DNA from: Nocardiopsis trehalosi NBRC 14201
Lineage (GTDB): Bacteria; Actinomycetota; Actinomycetes; Streptosporangiales; Streptosporangiaceae
Assembly (NCBI RefSeq): GCF_001552555.1
Contig: NZ_BCRK01000005.1
Span: 1 to 64,000 of the forward strand
Length of the DNA: 64,000 bases
Direction: 5' to 3'
The notes beneath the pieces were generated by a model, which was not told the origin of the DNA, searched no databases, and saw only the letters and a program-made list of their open reading frames with translations. The translations under genes were made by a program, and so were the position numbers. Shown in pieces: positions 8,346-18,400 of the stretch; the stretch's first letter is position 1, and every line of letters begins with the position of its first letter.

Positions 8346-9101
8346 TCAGATGTGGAAGGGCATGTTGAGCCACGGGCTCTGGGGGTGGGTGGTCATCACG
8401 CGGTGGACGGCCAGGGCGTCGGTGTAGCGCCAGCCGAACTCGCCCTGGTCGAAGTGGAGGCAGCGGCCGAGGATGTAGCCCGCCGAGAAGTCCGTCCACG
8501 ACGCGTGGTTGCGGCGGGCCACCTCGCTCGCGCGGACCGCGTACCACTGCGACGTCGGCAGGTCGGTGTACCGGCAGTGCACCCCCCACCGCGCCATGTT
8601 GGCGCCGCGCCCGGAGTCCCACGCGTTGATGCTCGTCACGAACGTGCCGGGCGGCAGCAGGCCGTCGGCGATGAAGCGCTTCTCGTAGTCGAGGATCATC
8701 CCGGCCTCGCCGAGCAGCCGCTGGTAGACCGCGACGTCGTGTCCGGCCTGCGCGCTCCACGCCTTGATGGCCTCGCGCCACGTGCGGGCGTCGACCGCCC
8801 GGCCGTACTGCCGGGCGAGCCCCGTCCGCAGGCTCAGCAGCATGGCCGCCACCCCGTTGCTGCCGTCCTCGTCCAGCAGGGCCTCCTGCTGCTTGCGCCA
8901 GTCGTCGCTCGACGCGATCCCCCAGTCCTCCTGGAGGGTCTTCCGCTTCCGCTTCGCGTCGCAGCACGCGCAGCCGCGGTCCACCGCGTTCCACGGGGCT
9001 CCGCTGTCGACCGCGATGTGCACGGCGCAGGCGAAGGCGTGGGCCAGCGGCCCGTGGAACGGGCCGTAGGGGTCCGCGATGAGCTCCGGGAGGTCGGCCA
9101 T
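8346..9101 (-). CDS. DUF1266 domain protein
   Basis: Soluble protein of 251 aa without signal peptide or membrane segment. The C-terminal half has the DUF1266 pattern: a WDSGRGANMARWGVHCRY block (about residues 160-178) followed by ARRNHASWTDFSAGYILGRC and a short tail. The N-terminal half has two close cysteines (GCACCDAKRKRK) that could bind a metal. The biochemical role of DUF1266 is unknown. It is monocistronic; its upstream region carries a 9-bp inverted repeat (9155-9186) overlapping the likely promoter. The ATG at 9101 opens MADLPELIADPYGPF. Confidence 0.75.
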   Translation of the reverse strand: MADLPELIADPYGPFHGPLAHAFACAVHIAVDSGAPWNAVDRGCACCDAKRKRKTLQEDWGIASSDDWRKQQEALLDEDGSNGVAAMLLSLRTGLARQYGRAVDARTWREAIKAWSAQAGHDVAVYQRLLGEAGMILDYEKRFIADGLLPPGTFVTSINAWDSGRGANMARWGVHCRYTDLPTSQWYAVRASEVARRNHASWTDFSAGYILGRCLHFDQGEFGWRYTDALAVHRVMTTHPQSPWLNMPFHI

Positions 9102-9154
9102 GGTGTCCCCGTGGAAGACGCGCCCCCGGCGCGGCGGCCGCCCGGCGGCGGAAA

Positions 9155-9186
9155 TGGTCAGATGCGGGACGAAATCTATCTGACCA
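9155..9186. promoter_or_regulatory. Inverted repeat over the DUF1266 gene promoter
   Basis: TGGTCAGAT (9155-9163) and its exact complement ATCTGACCA (9178-9186) flank a 14-nt spacer. On the minus strand a TTCGTC-17-ATAGAT promoter-like pair overlaps the right arm. The arrangement is that of an operator; the cognate regulator is unknown. Confidence 0.4.
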
Positions 9187-9216
9187 GTCCAATGCTGACG
9201 AACGGCGTAATCGCCG

Positions 9217-10803
9217 TCACGGCTGCGGCCGGTGCGGCTCCCGGACGTCGAGTTCGCGCTGGAGCGCCTGGAACACCTCGTGGCCGATGTCGCCGTTGCG
9301 GTACATCCGGTTCAGCGCCTCCCGCTGCGCCCGGGAGATCTCGTGGCGCAGGAAGGCCGCCCCGCGCACCCGCCGCCGCGCCGCCGGGCGCTGCTCCGGC
9401 TCGCTCTCCAGCAGCGCCCGCGACTGCCGGACCCGCAGCTTGTGCATCTGCCGGTAGGTCTCGGCGGTCTGCTCGTCCACCAGCCCGTCCGACAGCAGCT
9501 CGTCGATCCGGGTCAGCGCGGACCGCCCCATGGCGACCTCCGCCGAGGCGACCTCCGCCCGGTGCCCCTCCTCCTTGGGCACGCCCAGTCGGCGCAGCAC
9601 CAGCGGCAGCGTGGTGCCCTGCCCCACCAGGGTGGCCAGCACGACCGCCGCGGCCAGGAAGAGGAGCACGCTGCGGTCGGTGAACTCCTCCTCGCCGATG
9701 GACAGCGGCAGCGACAGCGCGATGGCCAGCGAGATCGCCCCGCGCATCCCGCTCCACCCGATGATGACCCGGTCGCGCACCGACCCCGGGTCCATGCCCA
9801 GGCGCCCCGGCAGGTAGCGCATCACCGGGGTCACCCAGATCTGCCACACCAGCCGCACCAGCACCGCCGTCGCGATCACCGCCACCGCGCCGAACACCAG
9901 GTGCCCGGTCGGCACCCCGGCCACGCCCTCGAACACCTCGTGCAGCTGCAGCCCGAGCAGCACGAACAGCACCGACTCCAGCAGCATCACCAGCCCCTGC
10001 CACACCGTGCGCCCGGTGACCCGCACCCGGGGCGGCAGGATGCCCTCACCCCGCGTCCCCAGGTAGAACCCGGCGACGACCGCGGCCAGCACCCCGGAGA
10101 ACCCGAGCATCTCCGCGGGGATGTAGGCGACGAACGGGGTCACCAGCGACACCACGAGCTGGGTGTTGCCGTCGCGCAGCCGCCGCCGCGACCAGGTGAT
10201 GGCCAGCGCCACCACCGCCCCGTAGGCGATGCCCCCCGCGACGACCTTCACCAGCTCCAGCGCCCCGGCCGCCGGGGTCAGCGGCGTGACCATCGCCGTG
10301 ACGGCCAGGCTGAACAGGGTCAACGCGACCCCGTCGTTGATCAGGCTCTCGCCCTCCAGGACGGTGAGTACCCGGCGCGGCGCCCCCACCCGCTTGAGCA
10401 CCGCCGACGCCGCCACCGCGTCCGTGGGCGCCACCGCCGCCCCCAGCGCGATCGCCGCCGGCCACGCCGTGTCGGGCAGGATCACGTAGGTGACCGCGGC
10501 GATGGCGAACGCGCTGACCAGCGTCATCCCCACGGCGAGCGCGATGATGGGCCGCGCCTCGGCGCGCATGTCCCGGGGCGAGGAGAAGAACGCCGCGTTG
10601 TAGATGAGCGGCGGCAGGAACACCAGCAGCACCACGTGCGGAGACACGTGGATCTCCCGCATCCCCGGCAGGAAGCTGACCGCGAACCCCAGCGCGACCA
10701 GCACGACCGCGTCCGGGACGCGCAGCCGCCCCGCGAGCGTCCGGCCCGCCAGCACCACCAGCACGATCAGCAGCCCCGCGAGGATGTACTCGTCGTCCGA
10801 CAT
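9217..10803 (-). CDS. Na+/H+ antiporter, CPA1 (NhaP-type) family
   Basis: Inner-membrane cation/proton exchanger of 528 aa with about 12 transmembrane helices in residues 1-410 and a charged cytosolic C-terminal tail of about 110 residues. CPA1 landmarks are clear: FLPPLIYNAAFFSSPRDMR (63-80), the unwound-helix region APTDAVAASAVLKRVG with T127-D128, and the ion-binding N156-D157 pair in EGESLINDG. These residues mark an electroneutral Na+(K+)/H+ exchanger for pH or salt homeostasis. The ATG at 10803 follows GAGGGGGG. It lies 59 bp past fbiB on the same strand, but a functional link to F420 is not evident. Confidence 0.92.
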   Translation of the reverse strand: MSDDEYILAGLLIVLVVLAGRTLAGRLRVPDAVVLVALGFAVSFLPGMREIHVSPHVVLLVFLPPLIYNAAFFSSPRDMRAEARPIIALAVGMTLVSAFAIAAVTYVILPDTAWPAAIALGAAVAPTDAVAASAVLKRVGAPRRVLTVLEGESLINDGVALTLFSLAVTAMVTPLTPAAGALELVKVVAGGIAYGAVVALAITWSRRRLRDGNTQLVVSLVTPFVAYIPAEMLGFSGVLAAVVAGFYLGTRGEGILPPRVRVTGRTVWQGLVMLLESVLFVLLGLQLHEVFEGVAGVPTGHLVFGAVAVIATAVLVRLVWQIWVTPVMRYLPGRLGMDPGSVRDRVIIGWSGMRGAISLAIALSLPLSIGEEEFTDRSVLLFLAAAVVLATLVGQGTTLPLVLRRLGVPKEEGHRAEVASAEVAMGRSALTRIDELLSDGLVDEQTAETYRQMHKLRVRQSRALLESEPEQRPAARRRVRGAAFLRHEISRAQREALNRMYRNGDIGHEVFQALQRELDVREPHRPQP

Positions 10804-10862
10804 CGGCCCCCCTCAGCACCGTCGGACGCGCCCGGCCCGGACCGGCCGGACCGGGCGCGCGG

Positions 10863-12152
10863 TCAGCGCACCTCGATGAACGCCTCGGCCGGGCGCGGCG
10901 GCCGGTCGCGCGGCGGCGCCGCGGCGTGCCCCACCGCCACCGACCCCATGGGCCGCCAGTCGTCCGGCAGCTTCAGGACGCGGCGCACCACATCGGGGCA
11001 GAACATGGTGGACGACACCCACGCCGACCCCAGGCCCTCCATGGCCAGCCCGACCAGCAGGTTCTGCACCCCGGCGCCCATGGCGACGAGGAACATGGAG
11101 CGCTCGGCGTCGGCCCGCCGCTCGTCCGGGTAGGGGTGCGCGCCGTCGGCCACCAGGCACGGCACGACCAGGTACGGGGCGTTGCGCAGCACGTCGCCGC
11201 GGCGGACCCGCTTGGCGATGGAGGACTCGGAGAAGCCGTCGCGGCGCAGGTCGGCCACCCACGCGTCGCGCATGGCGTCGAGCAGCTCGGTGCGGACGTC
11301 GGCGGACTCCACCAGGACGAACCGCCACGGCGTGGTGTGGTGCGGGGCGGGCGCGGTGACCGCCACCGCGACCGCGCGGCGCACCGCCTCGGGGTCGACC
11401 GGGTCGGCGGTGAACTCGCGCACGGTCCGCCGGGCCGGGACGACGTCGCGCGAACCGTAGCGGAACAGGTCCTGGTCGGCGGGGCGCACCAGCGCGGCCG
11501 CCCCGGGCCCGTCGCCGTCGGTGACCAGGCGCCCCAGGCCGCGGACCACCGCCACCGGCACGCCCGACGCCTTGCCCTTGACCAGCTCGCCCGCCGACGC
11601 GATCTCGTCGGCCACCGCGGCCACGGTCACGTCGAGCACGTTGCCGTGGGTGTCGGTGGTGCCGCGCAGGTCGTGCAGCGGGTCGAGGCCCGCGGCGCCG
11701 ATGGCGACGTCCACCTGCCCCGTGCGCCAGGGGCGGCCGAACGTGTCGCTCACCACGACCGCCACCCGCACGCCCGTGCGCTCCCGCAGCGCCGCGCGCA
11801 GCCGGCGCGCCGACGCGTCGGGGTCCTCGGGCAGCAGCAGCACCCGGCCGGGCTCGACGTTGGAGGAGTCGACCCCGGCCGCCGCCATGACCAGCCCGCT
11901 GCGGGTCTGCACGATGCGGGTGCTGCCCCGGCGGGCCACCACCCGGGCGGTCTCGGCGTCGACGGCGGCCTCGCGGTCGCCGACGACGATCCGCCCCTCG
12001 GCCTTGCTGACGATCTTGGACGTGACCACGAGCACGTCGCCGTCGGCGAGGCGGGCGGCGCCGGCGATCAGCGCGGCGAGGTCGTCGCCCGGCCGCACCT
12101 CCGGCAGGCCGGTCACCCCGCGCACGGTCAGTTCCGCCGGTTCCGCGGTCAT
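10863..12152 (-). CDS. fbiB: Coenzyme F420 ligase and dehydro-F420 reductase FbiB
   Basis: Two-domain enzyme (429 aa) of coenzyme F420 biosynthesis. Residues about 1-245 form the CofE-type gamma-glutamyl ligase that adds glutamates to F420-0 ([48 protein letters not shown]). Residues about 250-429 form an FMN-binding nitroreductase-like domain ([53 protein letters not shown]) that in actinobacteria reduces the dehydro-F420-0 made by FbiA. The full two-domain length matches mycobacterial FbiB. The ATG overlaps the fbiA stop by ATGA. This is the last gene of the F420 operon. Confidence 0.94.
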   Translation of the reverse strand: MTAEPAELTVRGVTGLPEVRPGDDLAALIAGAARLADGDVLVVTSKIVSKAEGRIVVGDREAAVDAETARVVARRGSTRIVQTRSGLVMAAAGVDSSNVEPGRVLLLPEDPDASARRLRAALRERTGVRVAVVVSDTFGRPWRTGQVDVAIGAAGLDPLHDLRGTTDTHGNVLDVTVAAVADEIASAGELVKGKASGVPVAVVRGLGRLVTDGDGPGAAALVRPADQDLFRYGSRDVVPARRTVREFTADPVDPEAVRRAVAVAVTAPAPHHTTPWRFVLVESADVRTELLDAMRDAWVADLRRDGFSESSIAKRVRRGDVLRNAPYLVVPCLVADGAHPYPDERRADAERSMFLVAMGAGVQNLLVGLAMEGLGSAWVSSTMFCPDVVRRVLKLPDDWRPMGSVAVGHAAAPPRDRPPRPAEAFIEVR

Positions 12153-13123
12153 CCGCGCCGTCCCTTCAGCTCCAGTGCCAGATCCAGGGCCGCGCGGGCG
12201 AGCGCCGCCGTGGCCTCCGGGTCGCTCATGTACAGGGGTCGGGAGCGCACCTCGACGCCCGCGACCTCGGTGCCGGCGTCGGCGTCGTCGACCAGCCACC
12301 CGTCGAGCAGGTCGGGCCCGTAGTGCTCGGCGACCGCCCGCGCGGTGGTCTCGACCCCGATGGCGGCCAGGCAGGCGTCGGCCATGCCGCGCACCGGCGC
12401 CCCGCCGATGATGGGGGAGACCCCGACCACGGTCGCCGCGGTCAGCGCGTCGCGGATGCCGGGCACGTTGAGGATGGACCCGACGCTGACCACCGGGTTG
12501 GACGGCGGCAGCAGCACGACGTCGGCCGCCGCGATCGCGTCGAGCACACCGGGCGCCGGGGCGGCGTCCTCGGCGCCCACGCCCACGATGGCGCGGGCGG
12601 GCAGCGCGGCGCGGTGCCGCACCCACCACTCCTGGAAGTGGATGGCGCGGGTACCGCCCGCGTCGTCGTCCACCACCACGTGGGTCTCGACCCGGTCGTC
12701 GGTCATGGGCAGCAGCCGGACGCCGGGGCGCCACCGCTCGCACAGCGCCTCGGTGACCGCCGACAGGGGGTAGCCGGCGGCCATCATCTGGGCGCGCACG
12801 ATGTGCGTCGCGACGTCGCGGTCGCCCAGCCCGAACCAGGTGGGGCGCATGCCGTAGGCGGCCAGCTCCTCCTTGACGGTGAAGGTCTCGTCGGCCCGGC
12901 CCCACCCCTGGTCCTCGTTGATCCCGCCGCCCAGCGTGTACATGACGGTGTCCAGATCCGGACAGATCCGCAGGCCGAACAGGGTGATGTCGTCACCGGT
13001 GTTGCCGATGACCGTTATGGTCGGTTCGTTCTCCTGGTGGTCCGCTCCGCTTCCGAGCGCCGCCTGGAGGCCGCGCAGGAAACGGGCGCCACCGATACCG
13101 CCCGCCGGTACGACTATCCGCAT
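12149..13123 (-). CDS. fbiA: Phosphoenolpyruvyl/phospholactyl transferase FbiA (CofD)
   Basis: Transferase (324 aa) that joins the activated three-carbon guanylyl donor to the deazaflavin Fo, giving dehydro-F420-0 in actinobacteria (F420-0 in archaea). CofD motifs are obvious: the N-terminal [14 protein letters not shown], the Fo-binding [31 protein letters not shown], and the phosphate-binding [15 protein letters not shown]. The ATG at 13123 begins MRIVVPAGG as in orthologues. A TATACG -10 hexamer at 13149-13154 on the minus strand would place transcription about 20 nt upstream. It heads the fbiA-fbiB operon and is divergent from the QGY-rich membrane protein gene. Confidence 0.95.
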   Translation of the reverse strand: MRIVVPAGGIGGARFLRGLQAALGSGADHQENEPTITVIGNTGDDITLFGLRICPDLDTVMYTLGGGINEDQGWGRADETFTVKEELAAYGMRPTWFGLGDRDVATHIVRAQMMAAGYPLSAVTEALCERWRPGVRLLPMTDDRVETHVVVDDDAGGTRAIHFQEWWVRHRAALPARAIVGVGAEDAAPAPGVLDAIAAADVVLLPPSNPVVSVGSILNVPGIRDALTAATVVGVSPIIGGAPVRGMADACLAAIGVETTARAVAEHYGPDLLDGWLVDDADAGTEVAGVEVRSRPLYMSDPEATAALARAALDLALELKGRRG

Positions 13124-13396
13124 GGGCTCAAGTCTGGCAGGCTGTCCGCGTATATGTGCCGCGCGCCCCGCGCATCCGCGGGGCGGCGGAGCGGTCGTCC
13201 GGCCGGCGGTACCGGCGGCGCCCGCCCGGATCCCGCACGGCACACCGCGCCCGCAGCGGCGGCGCCCCACCGGGCGACCCCTACCGCCCGGCTCCCCCCG
13301 GCCGCGCCGCGCGGCCCGCGCGCGATTCACCCGACCGACCGACGATATGCCAAGCTTCCACCGACGCGACGGCGAAGCAGCGGAGGGGAACCTCTC
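13124..13396. promoter_or_regulatory. Divergent region between fbiA and the QGY-rich membrane protein gene
   Basis: The 273 bp hold no gene. On the minus strand TATACG (13149-13154) is the likely fbiA -10. On the plus strand the strongest signal is GGAGGGGA (13382-13389), the ribosome-binding site that selects the TTG start at 13397. No clear plus-strand promoter is recognised; GATATG near 13344 is the only A/T-rich candidate. Confidence 0.4.
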
Positions 13397-14713
13397 TTGA
13401 ACAACGAAGCACTTGACCGCTTGCGGGTACCCGCCGCCTGGGCGCTGCTCGGCGCCGTTGGCGCGCACATGCTCGGCGGCCTCATCAACGTGTTCGGCAC
13501 CGGCGGTGTCGGCGGCTCCGTCGCCGGCAACTTCTACAGCGACGGGTCGGAGCACTTCTTCAGCCCGGTCATCATCGGGCTGATCCTGGCCGCGGTCGCC
13601 CTGGTCGTCACCGCGCCGCGCAAGTCGTCGGTCAACCTGCAGATCGTGATCATCGCGATGGTGCTGACCGGCCTCGCGGCGCTGCTCGCCGTCGTGACCC
13701 TCATCATGGGCTTCGTCTGGTCCGGCGAGCTGGGCGAGATGGCCACCGGCTTCAGCAACCTGTTCGTCGTGGCCGGGCAGCTGGCCGTCGTCGTCTTCGC
13801 GGGGCTGTTCCTGCTGCGCGTCCTCAACGACCCCGTGCGCGTCCCGCGCTCCGCCCCGCAGTTCGGCCAGCAGGGCTTCGCCCCGCAGACCGGCGCCCAG
13901 CAGTCCTTCGCCCCGCAGACCGGGGCGCAGCAGTCCTTCGCGCCGCAGGCGCAGCAGGGCTACGCCCCCACCGGCGGGCAGCCGGCCTACCCGCAGCAGG
14001 ACTGGTCGGCCCAGCAGGCGCAGGCCGGCTACACCGACCCGGCGCAGCAGGGCCAGGCGGGCTACACCGACCCCGGCCAGCAGGCGCAGCAGGGCTACGC
14101 CGCCGACCAGACCCAGCAGGGCTACCCGGCCGACCAGTCCCAGCAGGGCTACACCCAGCAGCAGGGCTGGCCGCAGGGCCAGGAGGGCTACGCCGCCGGC
14201 ACCGGCCAGGAGGGCTACCAGCAGGGCTACACCGCCACCGGCGGGCAGCAGGGCTACGACTGGCAGCAGCAGGCGCAGCAGCCCCAGCAGGACCAGCAGC
14301 AGTACGACTGGCAGCAGGGCCAGCAGGGCCAGGCCGGCTACACCGACCCGGGCCGGCAGGCGCAGCAGCAGGGCTGGGACCCCTACGCCCAGCAGCAGGG
14401 CCAGCAGCACGGCTACACCACCACCGGCGGGCAGCCGTCGTACGGCCGGCAGTACGACCCGTCGGCCTACGGGACCCCGGCCGGCACCGAGGGCGAGCAG
14501 GGCGGCGACCACCGCCAGGACACGCCCGGCGGGTCCTACTACTCCGACGACCAGCGCGCCGCCGACCCCAACCGGCCGCAGACCGGCCCGCAGTACGGCG
14601 GTCAGTACGGCTCCGGCTACGGCGAGTCCTACGGCTCTGACCAGGGCGGACAGGCCGGAACCGACCCGTCGGCGGGCCAGCAGGGCTGGTACGGCAACGA
14701 CGACCGCCGCTGA
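13397..14713 (+). CDS. Four-TM membrane protein with long Gln/Gly/Tyr-rich repeat tail
   Basis: A 438-aa protein of unknown function. Residues about 10-148 contain four hydrophobic helices (AAWALLGAVGAHML; VIIGLILAAVALVV; IVIIAMVLTGLAAL; FVVAGQLAVVVFAG). From about residue 152 to the end runs a 290-residue low-complexity tail of imperfect QQGYxxx, QAGYTDP and FAPQTGAQ units, extremely rich in Gln, Gly and Tyr and almost free of hydrophobic residues. It is surely disordered and resembles prion-like condensate-forming tails. The TTG start at 13397 is set by GGAGGGGA 7 nt upstream and gives a natural start just before TM1. It lies between fbiA (divergent) and whiB. Homologues near whiB in related actinomycetes would be expected, but the role is unknown. 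Confidence 0.75.
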   Translation: MNNEALDRLRVPAAWALLGAVGAHMLGGLINVFGTGGVGGSVAGNFYSDGSEHFFSPVIIGLILAAVALVVTAPRKSSVNLQIVIIAMVLTGLAALLAVVTLIMGFVWSGELGEMATGFSNLFVVAGQLAVVVFAGLFLLRVLNDPVRVPRSAPQFGQQGFAPQTGAQQSFAPQTGAQQSFAPQAQQGYAPTGGQPAYPQQDWSAQQAQAGYTDPAQQGQAGYTDPGQQAQQGYAADQTQQGYPADQSQQGYTQQQGWPQGQEGYAAGTGQEGYQQGYTATGGQQGYDWQQQAQQPQQDQQQYDWQQGQQGQAGYTDPGRQAQQQGWDPYAQQQGQQHGYTTTGGQPSYGRQYDPSAYGTPAGTEGEQGGDHRQDTPGGSYYSDDQRAADPNRPQTGPQYGGQYGSGYGESYGSDQGGQAGTDPSAGQQGWYGNDDRR

Positions 14714-14754
14714 CCCCGGGAGCCCCCCGGCGCCCTTTGGATACTCCGGATAAA

Positions 14755-14833
14755 TGCGTGGTAATCCCCTGAACGACCTCAGGTGGACGGCCGTTGGCCG
14801 TTTGTTACATGATATTCAGGGGATTACCACGCA
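14755..14833. repeat. Perfect 19-bp inverted repeat upstream of the whiB promoter
   Basis: TGCGTGGTAATCCCCTGAA (14755-14773) recurs as its exact reverse complement at 14815-14833, separated by 41 nt that include a small ACGGCC/GGCCGT hairpin and an A/T-rich TTGTTACATGATAT. The right arm ends 6 nt before the whiB -35. It could terminate the upstream transcript, but its modest G+C content and distance from the upstream stop (42 nt) also fit a two-site operator for whiB. Confidence 0.7.
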
Positions 14834-14839
14834 GCGCGC

Positions 14840-14869
14840 TTGACGTATCGCGAGCCGCGCGCGTGTAAT
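14840..14869 (+). promoter_or_regulatory. whiB promoter
   Basis: TTGACG (14840-14845) and TGTAAT (14864-14869) are separated by 18 nt, giving a leader of about 65 nt before the whiB ATG. It directly abuts the 19-bp inverted repeat. Confidence 0.6.
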
Positions 14870-14940
14870 TTCACTGGTGAGATTCCACCTCCCCGGGGGT
14901 CGAATGGGGAGGTCATCTAGGGGGGCAATAGGAGGTGCGC

Positions 14941-15228
14941 ATGAGCGAGGTCATCCCGCTGGCGCACGGCGCAGACGAAGATCTGGGCTGGCAGGAGCGT
15001 GCCCTGTGTGCGCAGACCGATCCCGAGGCGTTCTTCCCCGAGAAGGGCGGCTCCACACGGGAGGCGAAGAAGGTCTGCCTGTCATGCGAGGTACGGGCGG
15101 AGTGCCTGGAATACGCGCTGGAGCACGATGAACGCTTCGGCATCTGGGGGGGACTCTCCGAGCGCGAGCGCCGCCGGCTGAAGAAGGCCGTCGGCCAGGA
15201 TTTCGATTTCCTGACCGACATGCTGTAG
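14941..15228 (+). CDS. whiB: Developmental iron-sulfur regulator WhiB
   Basis: Wbl-family protein (95 aa) that binds a [4Fe-4S] cluster and acts with the principal sigma factor. The four cluster cysteines are C23, C46, C49 and C55 (CxnCxxCx5C), followed by the G(V/I)WGG turn as GIWGG (67-71) and the basic ERERRRLKK helix. The region GWQERALCAQTDPEAFFPEKGG is nearly identical to Streptomyces WhiB and mycobacterial WhiB2, regulators of sporulation septation or cell division. The ATG at 14941 is preferred over an in-frame GTG at 14935 because that GTG lies inside the AGGAGGT ribosome-binding site (14930-14936). Neighbourhood with fbiAB and the giant glycosyltransferase is conserved in actinobacteria. 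Confidence 0.96.
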   Translation: MSEVIPLAHGADEDLGWQERALCAQTDPEAFFPEKGGSTREAKKVCLSCEVRAECLEYALEHDERFGIWGGLSERERRRLKKAVGQDFDFLTDML

Positions 15229-15248
15229 CCGGGCGTACGACACACCAC

Positions 15249-15284
15249 GTGCGCGCCCCCGGGTCCACACCCGGGGGCGCGCAC
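15249..15284 (+). terminator. whiB terminator
   Basis: A perfect 16-bp stem (15249-15264 with 15269-15284) around a CCAC tetraloop lies 20 nt after the whiB stop. Confidence 0.8.
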
Positions 15285-15425
15285 GCGTGTCCGGCCCCGT
15301 CCGCCCCGGCGGCTCCCAGCGCACCGCCCCCGCCGGGTGGCGTAGGGTGATCTGCCGATGGCGGCCGACCCCCCACTCCGGCCGCCTGGGCCCACACCCC
15401 GAACCCCCGAGAGCGAACCCCAGCC

Positions 15426-18400
15426 GTGCTACCCCTGGACCCCGCTCGCCACATCGTCACGGCGGTGATCGTCACCCACGACGGTGCCCGATGGCTGCCC
15501 GAGACGCTGGAGGCGGTCCGCGAGCAGTCGCGCCCGGTGCAGCGCGTGGTCGGCGTCGACACCGGCAGCCGCGACCGCAGCGGGCGCATCCTCGGCGAGT
15601 TCATCGCGCCCGACGCGATCGCCTCGCTGCCCCGCCGCACCGGCTACGGCGACGCCGTGCGCGCCGCGCTCGACCTGCCCCGCGCCCGCGCGCCGTTCCC
15701 CGGCGCCGCCCCCGACGCCACCGAGTGGATCTGGCTGGTCCACGACGACTGCACCCCCGACCGCGACGCCCTCCAGCACCTCCTCCTCGCCGCCAACGAC
15801 GACCCGCGCGCCGCCGTCCTCGGCCCCAAGCTGCGCGACTGGTTCGACCGGCGGCTGCTCATCGAGGTCGGCGTCACCATCGACGGCGCCGGCCGCCGCG
15901 AGACCGGGCTCGAACCCCGCGAGTTCGACCACGGCCAGCACGACGGCACCCGCCAGGTCCTCGCCGTCTCCAGCGCCGGGATGCTCGTCCGCCGCGACGT
16001 GTGGGACCGGCTCGGCGGCTTCGACCCGCTGCTGCCGATCTTCCGCGACGACATCGACTTCTGCTGGCGGGTGGGCGGAGCGGGCCACCGCGTCCTCGTC
16101 GTCACCGACGCCGTCGCCTACCACGCCGAGGCCGCGGCCCGGCGGCGGCGCCGCATCGCGGCCGCCGCCGACCACCCGCGCCGGCTCGACCGCCGCAACG
16201 CCATGTTCGTGCTGCTGGCCAACCTGCCGTTCGGCGGTATGGCCGCCGCGTTCGCGCGCAACTCGATCGCCTCGCTGCTGCGCGTGCTGATGTACGTCGT
16301 GGCCAAGCAGCCCGCCAACGCGCTGGACGAGGCCGTCGCCATCACCTCCGTCTACGTGATGCCGCTGCGGCTGATCCGCGCCCGGTTCCGGCGCCGCCGC
16401 AACCGGCGGCGCACCTACAGCGCCATCCGGCCGTTCCTGGCGCGCGGCGTCGCCCTGCGCCAGTTCACCGACATGACCGCCAACGTGCTGACCGGCTCCA
16501 CGCGCGTCCTCGACACCCCCGGCCGCCACCAGGCGGTCCTCGCGCCGCCGCGTGCCGAGGACGACGACCCGCTGCGCGACGACCAGACCCTGCTGCGCCG
16601 CGCCCTCACCCACCCCGGGGTGCTGCTCGTCGCCGCGCTGACCGCGGTCACCGTGGTGGCCGAGCGCTCCCTGCTGTTCGGCGAGGGGCTGGGCGGCGGC
16701 GCCCTCGCCCCGGTGTGGGGCGGCGCGGCGGACCTGTGGGACCTCTACCTGTCGGGCCGGCCCCCCGTGGGCGCCGGCGCCGCCTCGCCCGCGCCGCCCT
16801 ACGTCGGCCTGCTCGCGCTGCTGTCGACCCTGGCGTTCGGCAAGCCGTGGCTGGCGGTCACCGTCATCCTCCTCGGCTGCGTCCCCCTCGCCGGGTTCAC
16901 CGCCTACCTGCTGGCCCGCCGGGTGCTGCACGCCAAGGCCGCCCAGGTGTGGATGGCCGGCTCCTACGCGCTGCTGCCCATGGCCACCGGCGCCGTCGCC
17001 CAGGGCCGCCTCGGCACCGCCCTGGTGCACGCGCTGCTGCCCGTCCTGGGCATCCTCGCCACCAGGATCATCACGCTGCCGCCGCGCGGGTCGCGCCGCG
17101 CCGCCTGGGCGCTGGCCCTCTTCCTCGCCATCGGCACCGCGTTCGTCCCCCTGGTGTGGCCGCTGGCCCTGGTCACCGGGCTGCTCGTGGTGGTGGCGTT
17201 CGGCCACGTGGGGCGGCGCCTGCACATCAGCGTCGCCATCGCCCTGGGCGTCCCGCTGCTCCTGCTGCTGCCGTGGTCGCTGGACCTGCTGCGGCACCCC
17301 TCGATGTGGCTGCTGGAGGCCGGGCTGCACCGGCCCGAGCTGTCGGCCCCCGCCCCGGCGGCGTACGAACTGCTGATGCTCTCGCCCGGCGGCCCCGGCG
17401 GGCCCCCGGTCTGGGTGACCGGCGGGTTCCTCCTCGCCGCCCTGGGCGCGCTGCTCCTGCTGCGCCGCCGCATGCTCGTCGCCGTGGGCTGGTGCATCGC
17501 CCTGTTCGGCATCCTCGTCGCGATCGTCGTCAGCCGGATCGTGGTCGAGCCCTACTACGGCGGGCCGCCCGCCCCCGCCTGGCCCGGCGTGGCGCTCGCC
17601 TTCGCCGCCACCGCCATGCTGCTGTCGGCGGCCACCACCGCCCAGTCCTTCGGGCAGATGTGGCGGCTCGGCGGGGCCCGCCGCTGGTCCGCGGCCGGCG
17701 CGGCCGCCCTGGCGCTCACCACCCCGCTGTCGGCGGCGGCCGTGTGGATGTGGAACGGCGTCGACGGCCCGCTGTCGGGCGACGCCGGATCCACGGTCCC
17801 GGGGTTCCTGGAGGCCGTCGGCGACGACGGCACCGGCGCCCGCACCCTGGTGGTGACGCCCGCCGACGGCGCCGTCCGCTACAGCGTGCTGCGCGGCGCC
17901 GAACCCCGCATCGGCGAGGAGCAGGTGCCCGCGGGCGGCCCGGTCGCCGACGACCTCGACCGGCTGGTCGCCGGGCTCGCGGGCGGCCGCGGCGGCGACG
18001 AGGCCGGCGACCTCGCCGCCCGGGGCATCGGCTACGTGCTGCTGCCGCGCCCCGAGGTCGGCACCGACGCCGACGTCACCATGGTCGACACCTTCGACGG
18101 GGTCCCCGGCCTGTCCCGGGTGCTGCTCACCGACGCGTTCGCGCTGTGGCGGACCGACGAGGCCACCGGGCGGCTGCGGGTGGTCGGCGACGGCCCCGCC
18201 GCCGTCCTCACCACCGGCCCCGGCGGCACCGCCGCCGAGGTGCCCGCCGGGGCCGAGGGCCGCACCCTCGTCCTCGCCGAGCCCGCCGACGCCGGCTGGA
18301 CCGCCACCCTGGACGGCACCGAGCTGGCCGCCGAACCCACCGCGGCGGGCCTGCAGGGCTTCGCCCTGCCCGCCTCCGGCGGCCGGGTCGAGCTGGCCCG

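Noticed and set aside
13857-14450. Repeated DNA units in the QGY-tail gene as a CRISPR or satellite array
   Set aside because: The repeats are codon-phased, imperfect and encode the protein tail; no regular unique spacers.
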